Positions 27,631-37,282 of a stretch of DNA of 64,000 bases are shown here, piece after piece. Positions within the stretch are counted from its first letter, which is position 1. Each line of letters opens with the position of its first letter. The DNA lies in contig JBNKIR010000053.1 of assembly GCA_050290785.1 (NCBI GenBank), positions 1 to 64,000 on the forward strand, in the 5' to 3' direction. The notes under the pieces were generated by a model. That model was not told the DNA's origin and did not search any database. It was given only the letters and a program-made list of their open reading frames with translations. The DNA is from JAAGZL01 sp050290785 (GTDB lineage: Bacteria > Pseudomonadota > Gammaproteobacteria > Chromatiales > Chromatiaceae). A program made the position numbers and the translations under genes.

Positions 27631-29895
27631 TCACTCAATATGCCGTTTAATCCTATCGATCAGGTCCACTATATGCTCTGACAACGGCGCAACCTTCTCA
27701 TATTCCTGCTCAGCCTCATCCAGCTTCCCGCTCTCCTTCAGCTCAATAATATTACGAATCACCTTATGTATCTCTGCATGTGGTTCGCGCACCCCTGACA
27801 TCTCAGGAATATCGCCAAATCTCTCCAATCCTTTTCCGAAATACCATTTACCAAAGGCACAATCGTGATCTGACACCGCCTGTTCACGCGTAAGCGCGGA
27901 GCGGCCGTCAAGATAACCACGCAGTTTAACCTTCCACGCCAGATGCGCCGTCTTGGCCTTCTCCAGATCGATGAGGAGTTGTTTTTCCCCCAGATTGAAA
28001 CGCCCGACCACCGCCAGCAGATCTTCCGACAACTTCATCAGCGTTTCGCTTTCGTTGGCAAGCTCTGCAGAACTATCGGCACTGTGTGTGGTGACCTCGT
28101 TGATCCTACTGATATTGCGATTGATCTCATCGGCAACGGCGCTCTGCTCCTCAGATGCCGTGGCGATCTGCGCATTCATAGAGTTGATCGTATCCATACC
28201 CTGAAGAATCGCGTCCAGAGCCTCACCTGCCTGCCCTGCCTGTTCCACAGACAGGTTGGTACTATGCTTGCCCTTCTCTATCACATCGACAGCCTGCTTG
28301 GTGCCGCTTTGCAGACTCTCAATCATACCTCTTATCTCCTCGGTAGAGCTCTGGGTGCGTTGCGCCAATGAACGCACCTCATCCGCCACCACGGCAAAAC
28401 CTCGTCCCTGTTCACCGGCACGCGCCGCCTCAATCGCGGCATTCAAGGCCAGCAGATTAGTCTGTTCGGCAATACTGACGATAACATCCAGCACACTGCC
28501 GATGTGTATGCTGTCCTCATTGACCCTGCCAACCACCTCGGTGATGTGTTCCATTTCTGCCGCGACATCAGTAATCGCCTTTATAACATTAGCTACCACC
28601 TGTTTGCCCTTACCGGTGTCCTCATCTGCCTTTTTGGCCGCATCGGCCGCCAGTGACGTATTGCCAGCCACGTCATGTACGGTGGCAGACATCTCGTTAA
28701 CCGCGGTGGCAACCTGCTCAACATCCTGTTGCTGTTGCATTAATCCATGATGGGTTTTCTCAACGCTCGCAGAAAAGTGCTCCACCGCCGGGGCCAGACT
28801 GACCGCAGCGACAGCGGTCTTCTCTACCGTTTCCCGTATACGATCAATAAAAACATTAAAGGCACGGCCGAGCTTAGCCACGACATCATTACCTTCTTCC
28901 GGTAGGTGTACATCAAGGTTACCATCACCCTCCGCTATCGACTCCAGAGAGGCTACTACACGTTTTAGTGGTGCTGTGATGCCACGGGCAATAAATGTGC
29001 TGCTGATAACACCAACCAGGATACCCAGCAAACCCAGTCCCAGCAGGATTCCCTGCAGCGATGAAAGCGCACCGCTGAAATAACTGCGGTCCATCACCAG
29101 TTCAACCACACCAATCGGGTTATCTGAATAGTCGTCGATCTTCTCCGCCAGTATGGCAACTGGTTTGCCGCCAGATTCCCCACGTAGAAATTGCACCTTA
29201 CCCTGCAAGATGCCACGCATCTGTTGCGTATTCAGAAGTGTCTTATTCTTTAGTGTCGTACCGAAGGTCTCAAATGTGCCATTACGCTGCAGGTGCAGTG
29301 CCACATCAAGACCATACTGCTTCTTGAATTCGTCGAAGAAGGCCTGTCCGAATGACATCCCAAACTCCACCGATCCGATATGCCTGCCTTCGTATGAGAC
29401 AGGCACGATGCCGCGGATACCCAGACCCGCCACACCGACCTCAAGACCGCTCACCGGCGCCTTGTTGCTATTGGTGGCAACAACGGTCTTACGGAAAGAT
29501 GATAGATCATCGCCAAATTTCTTTAGCTTGTGCACACGAAGAAACGATGTAGCAGGAGGCGTGTGAAACTGAAACTGACGCACTGCAAAATCCTTCTTCA
29601 GCCCATCAAAACCTGATGCAAACATCTGTTCCAGCGCATATCTATCACCAGCAGCGAATGCCTGCTGCACACTGGGAATGGTTGCGACCAGTTGCGCCAT
29701 GGAGTGGGCCCGGTACTTTTCCGCACTCAGGCGGCCCATAAGTATCTCGTGAAACTGCTCAAGCTGATGACGTTCCGCCTCCCGCAGGGTATCTTCCATG
29801 CGGATATCTGCTACCCATACGATTAACACGACAACAAAGACCAGGAGGGTTACGGTAGCTAAGGTGAATCGCCAAAAAATAGTCAGCTTATTCAT
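27631..29895 (-). CDS. Methyl-accepting chemotaxis protein with dCache_3-like sensor and CZB domain
   Basis: A 754-residue chemoreceptor with membrane helices at about 9-29 and 285-308. They flank a periplasmic sensor with the segment FQFHTPPATSFLRVHKLKKF, typical of dCache_3-type double sensors. A HAMP domain and the methyl-accepting signalling hairpin follow, the latter with the tip GRGFAVVADEVRSLAQRT. At the C-terminus is a chemoreceptor zinc-binding (CZB) domain with HLAWK, DHDCAFGKWYFGKG and HAEIH, whose His/Cys residues bind zinc and sense oxidants such as hypochlorous acid in other bacteria. GGGAGG precedes the ATG. A sigma-28 promoter lies upstream. Confidence 0.93.
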   Translation of the reverse strand: MNKLTIFWRFTLATVTLLVFVVVLIVWVADIRMEDTLREAERHQLEQFHEILMGRLSAEKYRAHSMAQLVATIPSVQQAFAAGDRYALEQMFASGFDGLKKDFAVRQFQFHTPPATSFLRVHKLKKFGDDLSSFRKTVVATNSNKAPVSGLEVGVAGLGIRGIVPVSYEGRHIGSVEFGMSFGQAFFDEFKKQYGLDVALHLQRNGTFETFGTTLKNKTLLNTQQMRGILQGKVQFLRGESGGKPVAILAEKIDDYSDNPIGVVELVMDRSYFSGALSSLQGILLGLGLLGILVGVISSTFIARGITAPLKRVVASLESIAEGDGNLDVHLPEEGNDVVAKLGRAFNVFIDRIRETVEKTAVAAVSLAPAVEHFSASVEKTHHGLMQQQQDVEQVATAVNEMSATVHDVAGNTSLAADAAKKADEDTGKGKQVVANVIKAITDVAAEMEHITEVVGRVNEDSIHIGSVLDVIVSIAEQTNLLALNAAIEAARAGEQGRGFAVVADEVRSLAQRTQSSTEEIRGMIESLQSGTKQAVDVIEKGKHSTNLSVEQAGQAGEALDAILQGMDTINSMNAQIATASEEQSAVADEINRNISRINEVTTHSADSSAELANESETLMKLSEDLLAVVGRFNLGEKQLLIDLEKAKTAHLAWKVKLRGYLDGRSALTREQAVSDHDCAFGKWYFGKGLERFGDIPEMSGVREPHAEIHKVIRNIIELKESGKLDEAEQEYEKVAPLSEHIVDLIDRIKRHIE

Positions 29896-29952
29896 GTGGT
29901 TTCCCTCCCAGGACCATAACGAAATCAGAAATAGATGGACATGCTGACAGGT

Positions 29953-29979
29953 ATATCGTCTGACTCCGTGTATTCTTTA
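29953..29979 (-). promoter_or_regulatory. Predicted sigma-28 (FliA) promoter of the chemoreceptor gene
   Basis: On the minus strand: TAAAGAAT, 11 bp, GACGATAT, against the consensus TAAAGTTT-N11-GCCGATAA (6/8 and 6/8). It lies 58 bp before the start codon. The rest of the 244-bp gap to cysS holds nothing I recognise. Confidence 0.65.
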
Positions 29980-30139
29980 GTGAAAATACCCATGGAAGGA
30001 CCTTGGCCACCCATGGCCGCACCATCACAGGCCAGGATCAAGGTTTGGTTATGTAGAGATTTCTTTTCAGGGAACCTGGTCCAGAGTTCGCTTCGTCTGG
30101 AATGAGAGTAACTTATTGATTCTTTTGGTTTGTCTACTA

Positions 30140-31525
30140 TTAGTTGCGACGCCAGCTGGTCCCACCGGCACCATCCTCTAACAGGATATCCGCATCTTGC
30201 AGCTGGTCGCGAATCCTGTCCGCCTCGGCCCAGTCCCTATTCTTGCGTGCTTCCAGGCGTTGCTGGATCAGTTGTTCAATCTCTTCATCGCAAAGGGCGT
30301 CTTCCCCTCTGGCCTCACCACGCAGGAACGACTCCACATCGTCCTGCAAAATCCCCAACACATCCCCCATGGATCTGAGCTCTGCGGCCAGAGCTGCCGC
30401 AACACCCTCATCTTCCTTGCGGGTACGGTTGATCTCCCGCGCCAGATCAAACATGGCGGCCAGAGCCTCAGGGGTGTTGAAGTCGTCATCCATGGCGGCG
30501 TTAAAGCGTTCCCGGAACTGCTCGCCACCGGCCGGATCCACTTCCGGCAGCCCACGCAGGGCGGTATAGAATCTGGTCAGGGCGCTGCGGGCATTGTTCA
30601 GGTGCTCATCATCGTAGTTAAGGGGACTGCGGTAGTGGCTGGTCATGATGAAATAACGCACCTCTTCCGCCCGGTACTGTTTCAGGATCTCGCGTACGGT
30701 GAAGAAGTTGCCCAGGGATTTGGACATCTTCTCCTCGTTGATGCGCACAAATCCGTTGTGCAGCCAGTAATTCACGAACTTCCTGCCGGTAGCCCCCTCC
30801 GACTGGGCTATCTCGTTTTCATGATGGGGAAAGGTCAGATCCGCTCCCCCGCCGTGGATGTCGAAGGTGTCCCCCAGGCAGCAGGTGGACATGGCCGAAC
30901 ACTCGATATGCCAGCCGGGACGACCTTCACCCCAGGGTGATTCCCAGGCCGGCTCGCCCGGTTTGGCCGCCTTCCACAGCACAAAGTCCAGGGGATCTCG
31001 CTTATTCTCCTCTACCTCAACCCGCTCGCCGGCACGCAAGTCTTCGATGCTCTTGCCTGACAGCTTGCCATAACCGTCGAAGCTGCTGACGGAGTAGTAG
31101 ACATCTCCGTTATCACCAAGATATGCATGCCCCTGGTCCAGCAGTCTCTGTACCATGGCCACTATCTCCGTGATGTGGGTGGTGGCCCTTGGCTCAGCAC
31201 CGGGACGCAATACACCCAGGGCATCCTCATCTTCATGCATGGCGTCGATAAAGCGTTCGGTCAGATCTGAGAATGGTTCACCGTTCTCATTGGCGCGCTT
31301 GATGATCTTGTCGTCAATGTCTGTAATGTTGCGAACATACTTAACTTCATAGCCTTTTGCCTGCAAATAACGGTAAATGACGTCAAATACCACCATTACC
31401 CTGGCATGTCCCAGGTGACACAGATCATATACAGTCATACCACAGACATACATGCTGACCTTGCCAGGCTCAATAGGTATAAACTCTTCCTTCTTGTTTG
31501 TGAGATCGTTATAGACCTTAAGCAT
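30140..31525 (-). CDS. cysS: Cysteinyl-tRNA synthetase
   Basis: Charges tRNA-Cys. Class I synthetase of 461 residues, the same length as E. coli CysS: zinc-ligand and HIGH region MYVCGMTVYDLCHLGHARV, the zinc-site segment WHIECSAMS, HHENEIAQSE, and KMSKSLGNF. I use the ATG at 31525 (MLKVYNDLTNKKEEF), which matches the family N-terminus; an upstream start at 31549 adds eight foreign residues. It is divergent from ppiA across 261 bp. Confidence 0.97.
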   Translation of the reverse strand: MLKVYNDLTNKKEEFIPIEPGKVSMYVCGMTVYDLCHLGHARVMVVFDVIYRYLQAKGYEVKYVRNITDIDDKIIKRANENGEPFSDLTERFIDAMHEDEDALGVLRPGAEPRATTHITEIVAMVQRLLDQGHAYLGDNGDVYYSVSSFDGYGKLSGKSIEDLRAGERVEVEENKRDPLDFVLWKAAKPGEPAWESPWGEGRPGWHIECSAMSTCCLGDTFDIHGGGADLTFPHHENEIAQSEGATGRKFVNYWLHNGFVRINEEKMSKSLGNFFTVREILKQYRAEEVRYFIMTSHYRSPLNYDDEHLNNARSALTRFYTALRGLPEVDPAGGEQFRERFNAAMDDDFNTPEALAAMFDLAREINRTRKEDEGVAAALAAELRSMGDVLGILQDDVESFLRGEARGEDALCDEEIEQLIQQRLEARKNRDWAEADRIRDQLQDADILLEDGAGGTSWRRN

Positions 31526-31786
31526 GTTTAAACACCAAATAATGATCACATCAGAAAATACAGCGGATTCATTCCCTTTACCCCACCAAACCCCATTCAG
31601 ATGGAGAGAGATGGTTTCATCGGAAAAACCACAACCCTGCGCATAGTAAACGAAACCAAGTCCACAACAAAGGGAAACCGGGGTTTATAGACCCAATCGA
31701 GTGCTTTATTATATGTAGCTCGCAATTTTATTCCGGGGCAGTGAAAACCGCCCGATATGTAGCATAAACAAAGGGATCTATCAGAG

Positions 31787-32365
31787 ATGACAAGACTGTT
31801 TTCCAGAATATTCCTGGCCGCACTAATCAGCCTGGGGCTGATAACAGCAGCCAATGCCGAAAACGTAAAGGTTCTAATGAAGACCAGCAAGGGCGACATT
31901 GAGCTGGAACTCTATGCCGACAAGGCGCCACTTACCGTAAAGAATTTCCTGCGTTATGTGGATGAGGGCTTCTACAATGACACCATCTTCCATCGGGTCA
32001 TCAACAGCTTTATGATCCAGGGTGGAGGCTTTGACAAAGACATGCAGAAAAAGCACACCCATGCCCCTGTTCAGAATGAGGCCATGAACGGCCTGAAAAA
32101 CAGGCGCGGCACCATAGCCATGGCCCGCACTTCGGCACCTCACTCCGCCACCGCCCAGTTTTTCATCAATCATGTGGATAACAAAAGCCTGGACTACCCA
32201 AGTGGCGATGGATGGGGCTATTGCGTCTTTGGAAAAGTGACAAAAGGCATGGACACGGTAGACAAAATAGCCGATGTTTACATAGTCACCAGAAATGGTA
32301 TGCGGAACGTCCCTGAGAAACCTGTCATCTTGATAAGTGCCACCCGTGCGCCCGCAACCAAATAA
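31787..32365 (+). CDS. ppiA: Exported cyclophilin-type peptidyl-prolyl isomerase
   Basis: Periplasmic prolyl isomerase assisting protein folding. The 192-residue product has a clear signal peptide (cleavage near AANA-EN) and a cyclophilin domain with FHRVINSFMIQGGG, GTIAMAR and SATAQFFIN. It is followed 54 bp later by ppiB, a cytoplasmic paralogue sharing most core motifs, which suggests a local duplication that gained or lost a signal peptide. Confidence 0.93.
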   Translation: MTRLFSRIFLAALISLGLITAANAENVKVLMKTSKGDIELELYADKAPLTVKNFLRYVDEGFYNDTIFHRVINSFMIQGGGFDKDMQKKHTHAPVQNEAMNGLKNRRGTIAMARTSAPHSATAQFFINHVDNKSLDYPSGDGWGYCVFGKVTKGMDTVDKIADVYIVTRNGMRNVPEKPVILISATRAPATK

Positions 32366-32419
32366 TGCAACCAACAGACCATTATCCATTTCTTAAAATT
32401 TAAGTAGAGAGTTATTTTT

Positions 32420-32908
32420 ATGATCACACTGAAGACAAACCTAGGCGACATCAAAATTGAGCTTGATGAGGAAAATGCGCCAGAAACCTCTGAAAACTTC
32501 AAGCAATATGTTAAAGACGGACACTATGACAACTGCATCTTTCATAGGGTGATCAATAATTTCATGATTCAGGGCGGCGGTTTTGAATCAGGCATGAAGG
32601 AAAAAACGACCCGCGACCCGATCAAAAATGAGGCCAACAACGGTCTCAGCAATCTGACCGGCACCATTGCCATGGCCAGAACCATGGACCCACACTCCGC
32701 CACCGCCCAGTTCTTCATCAACGTTGCGGATAACAAGTTCCTGGACTACCCGGGACAGGACGGCTGGGGTTACTGTGTCTTCGGCAAGGTTACCGAAGGC
32801 ATGGAGGTCGTCAACAAGATCAAGATCGTTGAGACCGGCTTCAACAGCGGCCATCAGGACGTTCCGGTAGAGGACGTAATCATCACCAAGGCCGAGCTAG
32901 AAGAGTAA
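32420..32908 (+). CDS. ppiB: Cytoplasmic cyclophilin B
   Basis: Peptidyl-prolyl cis-trans isomerase of 162 residues (E. coli PpiB 164) without a signal peptide. Core motifs FHRVINNFMIQGGGFESGM, GTIAMART and HSATAQFFINVADN are present. It follows ppiA and lies 36 bp before lpxH. In many gammaproteobacteria ppiB and lpxH are adjacent and co-transcribed. Confidence 0.96.
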   Translation: MITLKTNLGDIKIELDEENAPETSENFKQYVKDGHYDNCIFHRVINNFMIQGGGFESGMKEKTTRDPIKNEANNGLSNLTGTIAMARTMDPHSATAQFFINVADNKFLDYPGQDGWGYCVFGKVTEGMEVVNKIKIVETGFNSGHQDVPVEDVIITKAELEE

Positions 32909-32944
32909 CCTCAGGTCCGGTTCACACTCTGCGAATATCCATCG

Positions 32945-33670
32945 ATGATCAATACCATCCTGATTGCAGATATTCATCTGACTGCAGAGAGGCCTGACAC
33001 CGTTGAACTCTTCCTAAGATTTCTACGGGAGAAGGTGGCGCGCAGTCAGCGTCTGTATATATTGGGGGATCTGTTTGATGTCTGGCTGGGCGACGACGAT
33101 AACTCGCCGCCCATACCAGAGATCATCAAAACTCTGTCGGACATCTCTTCCCGTGGCTGCCAACTGTTCTTCATACGGGGTAATCGCGACTTTCTGATAG
33201 GCGAAGAGTTCAGCCGGGAGACCGGCTGCGCCCTGCTACACGAATCTGCCGTGATAAATATCTCAGGAGAATCAACCCTGCTGATGCACGGGGACCAACT
33301 GGTCACAGATGACACAGACTACCAGAGGGACAGGATCTATCTGCGCAGCGATCAATTTCGGGACGAATTCCTGAGTAAGCCGCTGTCTGAACGCCAGATG
33401 ATCGCCAGCACTCTGCGGAAGAAAAGCATGGAGATAAAGTCTGAACTTTCCAAATCCGCTATGGATGTTGTTGATGCAGCGGTTGAGGAGCAGATGCGCA
33501 AACACCACTGCTGGCAACTGGTACACGGTCATATCCACATCCAGGGGGAATATGACATGCGCCTGGATGGGAGACCGGCCAGACGCTATGTCCTGGGTGA
33601 GTGGGATGAGAACAGAGGACCATACCTGATGGATCAGGGGAACGGCCTGGAGTTTTCCATCTTCCGCTAG
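32945..33670 (+). CDS. lpxH: UDP-2,3-diacylglucosamine pyrophosphatase
   Basis: Cleaves UDP-2,3-diacylglucosamine to lipid X and UMP in lipid A synthesis. The 241-residue metallophosphoesterase shows IADIHL, GDLFDVWLGDD, GNRDFLIG, MHGDQLVTDD and HGHIH, which together give the di-manganese site. Its first motif has Ile-His (IADIHL) where many homologues have SDLHL. It is probably in one transcript with ppiB. Confidence 0.94.
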   Translation: MINTILIADIHLTAERPDTVELFLRFLREKVARSQRLYILGDLFDVWLGDDDNSPPIPEIIKTLSDISSRGCQLFFIRGNRDFLIGEEFSRETGCALLHESAVINISGESTLLMHGDQLVTDDTDYQRDRIYLRSDQFRDEFLSKPLSERQMIASTLRKKSMEIKSELSKSAMDVVDAAVEEQMRKHHCWQLVHGHIHIQGEYDMRLDGRPARRYVLGEWDENRGPYLMDQGNGLEFSIFR

Positions 33671-33748
33671 ACCCCAACCTATGGACGAAATACCGAATTA
33701 GGCAATTCGCCCGCCTGGATTGTCTCATACAACCCAGCAAGATAGCCC

Positions 33749-33775
33749 ACAAGATTTCCCCAATACTGCCGATAG
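33749..33775 (+). promoter_or_regulatory. Predicted sigma-28 promoter of the kinase-HDOD-GAF gene
   Basis: ACAAGATT, 11 bp, GCCGATAG: 5/8 and 7/8 matches to the FliA consensus. It lies 39 bp before the start codon. The -35 half is weak, so this is less certain than the cheV promoter at 61440. Confidence 0.45.
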
Positions 33776-33814
33776 AGTTTTATTGACACGGGCAATCGGG
33801 AAATTAAACCATTC

Positions 33815-36214
33815 ATGCAACAGATCGGTCGTTTCAGCGTAAAGAAAAAGCTTGGAGAAGGCAGTCAGGGAACTGTATACCTCTGCACCGACCCTGAACT
33901 GCAGCGCTATGTTGCCATTAAACTCCTGGAAAAAAAGAAAGGGCTGCTATCTAGTGATGTAAACGAGTTCCTGTCAGAGGCACGCAGCATAAGCCACATT
34001 CAACATCCGAATCTCGTCTCGATCTTCGATGTCGGCAAGCAGGATAACAAACCATATCTGGTATTCGAGTACGCCAAGGGAGAGCTCCTATCTGAGCGTA
34101 TCAGAAAAGAACAACTGAATCTGAACGTAGCCCTGGATATTGCCACCGGCATCCTCTCCGGGGTTGCTCAGGTGCATAAGGATGGGATCGTGCATCGCGA
34201 TCTCAAACCGGCCAACATCATGCTAAATAGCGACAACACACCGAAAATCATGGACTTCGGCATAGCCAGGATACTCAGGTCTTCCGTCGGTAAGGACAAG
34301 TTACTGATAGGCACGCCCAGATATATGGCCCCCGAATATATATCTCACGGACGGGTAAGCCCGCAAATGGACGTATTCGCACTGGGCGCAATCATGTATG
34401 AAATGGTAACTGGAAAGCGCGCCTTTTCCGGAGCAGACCCAAACACTCTGCTGCGTAATATTAAGAGCAAACATGTAATACCTCCATCCTCAATCAATCC
34501 AGACGTGGGAGAGCTACTGGACGGGATAATTCTGAGGGCACTGGAGAAGGACCCCGGTGCACGCTATGCCGATGCCGGCGAAATGCTCAATGCACTTATT
34601 GAATACAGAGAAGCCGCCGATCGGTCGACTGGCGACAAAAGCTCATCTAAAGGCACCATAGAATTCCTGATGCGCAGGATGCAGCGCCAGAGTGATTTTC
34701 CCGCCCTGTCGGAATCCATCAGGACCCTCAACCGACTGGCGTCATCCGAAGAGGAGGATGCCAACCGCCTGGCCAGCGTGATCATGAGCGATTTCGCCCT
34801 GGTCAACAAATTGCTCAAGGTGGTGAACTCGGCCTACTACAGCCGCTTTGCAGGCAAGATCGGTACCGTATCCAGGGCCATAGTGGTACTCGGGGTAAGG
34901 ACCATTCGCTCCATCGCGGCATCTCTCATCTTCTTTGAGCATCTGCACAACAAGGCCCAGGCCACACAGCTCAAAAACGAGATCGCTTCCGCCATCTATA
35001 GCGCGGCCTTTGCCAGACAGGCTGCAGAAAACGCTGGCATGGAACATATTGAAGAGAGTTTCCTCTGCGGCATGCTACACAACCTCGGCAAGATACTGGT
35101 TACCTATTATCTGCATGCCGAGAGCGAAGATGTGGCACGCCTGGTAAATCAGCAGCAGATTCCCCAGGAACTGGCAGAGGTGAAGGTCCTGGGTATGACA
35201 TTCAGCGACATAGGTATCGCCATTGCCAAGCAGTGGAACTTCCCTAACACCATTACCAGCGGCATGCTCAAGATAGACCCATCCAGCCCAGGTGATCTCA
35301 AGGAGAACGATGTAAAATTGCGCTGCATCGCCAACTTCGCCAATGAAGCTACCGGCATTCTCGGCAGCGGACAGGGGCTGGACGAGGAAAAGACCAAGGA
35401 CCTATTAAAACGCTATCGCAATGCCCTGGCGGTCACCAGTAAGCAATTCGACCATATGGCCAAAGGTGCCAAGGTGGAATTCCGTGAGCTGAGCGGAGGC
35501 CTGATAGAAAAGGCCAAAGAGGATTCCGTCATATACCACCTCTATCAAAACAGGAAAGAGGATGAGGAGGAGAATGGTGAGGAGTCCGACCCGAAAAAAC
35601 CAGGACAGGAGATTACCCAGACCCTGCAGATCAATCCTGAAGAGAGGCCACGCATCAAGGTCAAGATAGAACCGGCAGCAGTAGAGCATCCTACAGATAA
35701 CTCAGAGGCCATCCTCACCGAAGGTCTGCAGGAAATCACCGGCATGTTGCTGGAGGAACATGCCAACCTCAGCCAGATATTCAATGTAGCCATAGAGACA
35801 ATATACCGCGCCTTCGCCTACGAACATGTAATCCTCGCTCTACAGGACAGAAACAGAAAGGAGTATTGCGCCAGGATAGGTTTTGGCGCGGACGTGGATA
35901 AACTGATACCACGCTTCCACTTTCCACTGGCATTCAGTCCAAATGTGTTCCATGCGGCGATCCATAACGACGCAGATCTCTACATAGACGATGCATTCGA
36001 TAAAAAAATAAGGAATAACATCCCGGACTGGTACAAGAAGATACTGAGCGTAGGATCGTTCTTTATCTTCCCTCTGGTAGTTAACCAGCGCCCCCTTGGA
36101 TTAATCTATGCGGATCACAAGAAGTCCAACGGGGTGCTCCTGAATAAGAAGCAGCTGAATCTGGTGAAGGCCCTGCGTAATCAGTTAGTACTGGCCATAA
36201 AGTCCAGGGGCTGA
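33815..36214 (+). CDS. Ser/Thr protein kinase fused to HDOD and GAF domains
   Basis: A 799-residue three-part signalling protein. Residues 7-265 form a Hanks-type kinase with all key residues: glycine loop GEGSQGTV (14-21), Lys36, Glu55, HRDLKPAN (127-134), DFG (147-149) and APE (172-174). Residues about 285-490 form an HDOD domain (DFPALSESIRTLNRL, SAYYSR, MLHNLGKI), a phosphohydrolase-like fold lacking the full HD metal set. An acidic linker leads to a GAF domain at about 640-797. I see no membrane segment, so it should be cytoplasmic. HDOD proteins often act in motility and biofilm control, which fits the sigma-28-like promoter. Substrate and ligand are unknown. Confidence 0.9.
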   Translation: MQQIGRFSVKKKLGEGSQGTVYLCTDPELQRYVAIKLLEKKKGLLSSDVNEFLSEARSISHIQHPNLVSIFDVGKQDNKPYLVFEYAKGELLSERIRKEQLNLNVALDIATGILSGVAQVHKDGIVHRDLKPANIMLNSDNTPKIMDFGIARILRSSVGKDKLLIGTPRYMAPEYISHGRVSPQMDVFALGAIMYEMVTGKRAFSGADPNTLLRNIKSKHVIPPSSINPDVGELLDGIILRALEKDPGARYADAGEMLNALIEYREAADRSTGDKSSSKGTIEFLMRRMQRQSDFPALSESIRTLNRLASSEEEDANRLASVIMSDFALVNKLLKVVNSAYYSRFAGKIGTVSRAIVVLGVRTIRSIAASLIFFEHLHNKAQATQLKNEIASAIYSAAFARQAAENAGMEHIEESFLCGMLHNLGKILVTYYLHAESEDVARLVNQQQIPQELAEVKVLGMTFSDIGIAIAKQWNFPNTITSGMLKIDPSSPGDLKENDVKLRCIANFANEATGILGSGQGLDEEKTKDLLKRYRNALAVTSKQFDHMAKGAKVEFRELSGGLIEKAKEDSVIYHLYQNRKEDEEENGEESDPKKPGQEITQTLQINPEERPRIKVKIEPAAVEHPTDNSEAILTEGLQEITGMLLEEHANLSQIFNVAIETIYRAFAYEHVILALQDRNRKEYCARIGFGADVDKLIPRFHFPLAFSPNVFHAAIHNDADLYIDDAFDKKIRNNIPDWYKKILSVGSFFIFPLVVNQRPLGLIYADHKKSNGVLLNKKQLNLVKALRNQLVLAIKSRG

Positions 36215-36228
36215 TAACCAGACCGATA

Positions 36229-36534
36229 TCAGACAGCAACCCTGGATTTATGGGTAATGTCCAGGTACAGATTATAGAGGGCGATACACGCAGGGAATGC
36301 GTTGGATAGTATGCCCACCGAATCATTCTTTCCGAATATAAAGTAGGCCAGTAGCAGCAGGCTTCCCGTCAAACTCATCAGCCAGAACGCAATGGGAAAG
36401 GTCGGTTTTTTCTCCTTGGCGGAGGATATAAGCTGAACCACCCACCGACCGGCAAACATAAAAACACCGCAATAGCCGATGATCTTCCATGGCGTTACTG
36501 ACGCACCCAAAAACTCAAACAATACCTCATTCAT
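36229..36534 (-). CDS. Membrane protein with lipid-A-disaccharide-synthase N-terminal-like (LAB_N) domain
   Basis: A 101-residue protein with three membrane helices (WKIIGYCGVFMFAGRWVVQL, PIAFWLMSLTGSLLLLAYFI, ILSNAFPACIALYNLYLDI). The arrangement matches the LAB_N domain, which occurs fused to LpxB or as a small partner of glycosyltransferases acting on lipid-linked sugars. It is the last gene of a three-gene operon with a dolichol-phosphate-mannose-type transferase and an ArnT-like transferase, and converges with the kinase gene 14 bp away. A flippase or scaffold role is a guess. Confidence 0.8.
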   Translation of the reverse strand: MNEVLFEFLGASVTPWKIIGYCGVFMFAGRWVVQLISSAKEKKPTFPIAFWLMSLTGSLLLLAYFIFGKNDSVGILSNAFPACIALYNLYLDITHKSRVAV

Positions 36535-36551
36535 CTCAACTCACTTTGCGA

Positions 36552-37274
36552 TTACTCGCGCTCCTCTATTGCAGTTATTCTTGCCCTTCTCTGCAGCCAC
36601 CTTACGCCGAAGATATCCACTATCCCGACCCAAAGCCGGTTATGCAGTCCATATTTAGATACACCCGCGACCCGGTGCCTGTGGTTCACCTCAACGGAAA
36701 CGGTCTTGCCGCCGTTACGCTGGATCAGCGCCGGCAGGAATCTATGCATATGATCAAAATATGGCAGTTCCAGAAACGCCGCACGAGAGAACAGCTTAAG
36801 ACCGCAACCGGTATCCGGAGTGGCGTCACCAAGCAGCCGGGAACGAACACCATTGGCGATCCGGGAGGATATCTTCTTAAGCCAGCTATCCTGACGCCTT
36901 TTCCTGTAGCCGGCCACCATCTGCAGGGCTCCATCCACTGAGTTGGCCCTGAGCCTATCCATCATAGCCGGAATATCCGCCGGATCGTTCTGTCCATCCC
37001 CATCCAGGGTCGCGATCCACTCAGATCTGGCGGCCTTGACCCCATTGCGCACCGCAGTGCTCTGACCGCTGTTGCGTTCATGTCTCAAATGCCTGAATTG
37101 CGGATACTCACTGCGCAGCCTTGCCAATACATCTTCAGTCGTATCGCTGCTGCAATCATCTACAAATATGACTTCATACTCGTATTTGCCTTCCAGTGCC
37201 GTACGCACCTCATCGGCAAGAATCGGAATATTCTCTGCCTCATTAAACACGGGGATTACAATGGAGAGCTCCAT
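36552..37274 (-). CDS. Family 2 glycosyltransferase, polyprenyl-phosphate-sugar synthase type
   Basis: A 240-residue GT2 enzyme with IVIPVFNEAENIP, the nucleotide-binding FVDDCSSDTT and the catalytic LDGDGQNDPADI. It resembles dolichol-phosphate mannose synthase and ArnC, which load a sugar onto a polyprenyl phosphate carrier. It lacks the C-terminal membrane helices of ArnC. In this operon it would make the lipid-linked donor used by the ArnT-like enzyme encoded just upstream. Confidence 0.88.
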   Translation of the reverse strand: MELSIVIPVFNEAENIPILADEVRTALEGKYEYEVIFVDDCSSDTTEDVLARLRSEYPQFRHLRHERNSGQSTAVRNGVKAARSEWIATLDGDGQNDPADIPAMMDRLRANSVDGALQMVAGYRKRRQDSWLKKISSRIANGVRSRLLGDATPDTGCGLKLFSRAAFLELPYFDHMHRFLPALIQRNGGKTVSVEVNHRHRVAGVSKYGLHNRLWVGIVDIFGVRWLQRRARITAIEERE

Positions 37275-37282
37275 TTATTATC

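Noticed and set aside
36212..36229. CTGATA/TATCAG inverted repeat between the kinase gene and LAB_N gene
   Set aside because: Only six pairs, AT-rich and without a T-run; too weak to call a terminator.
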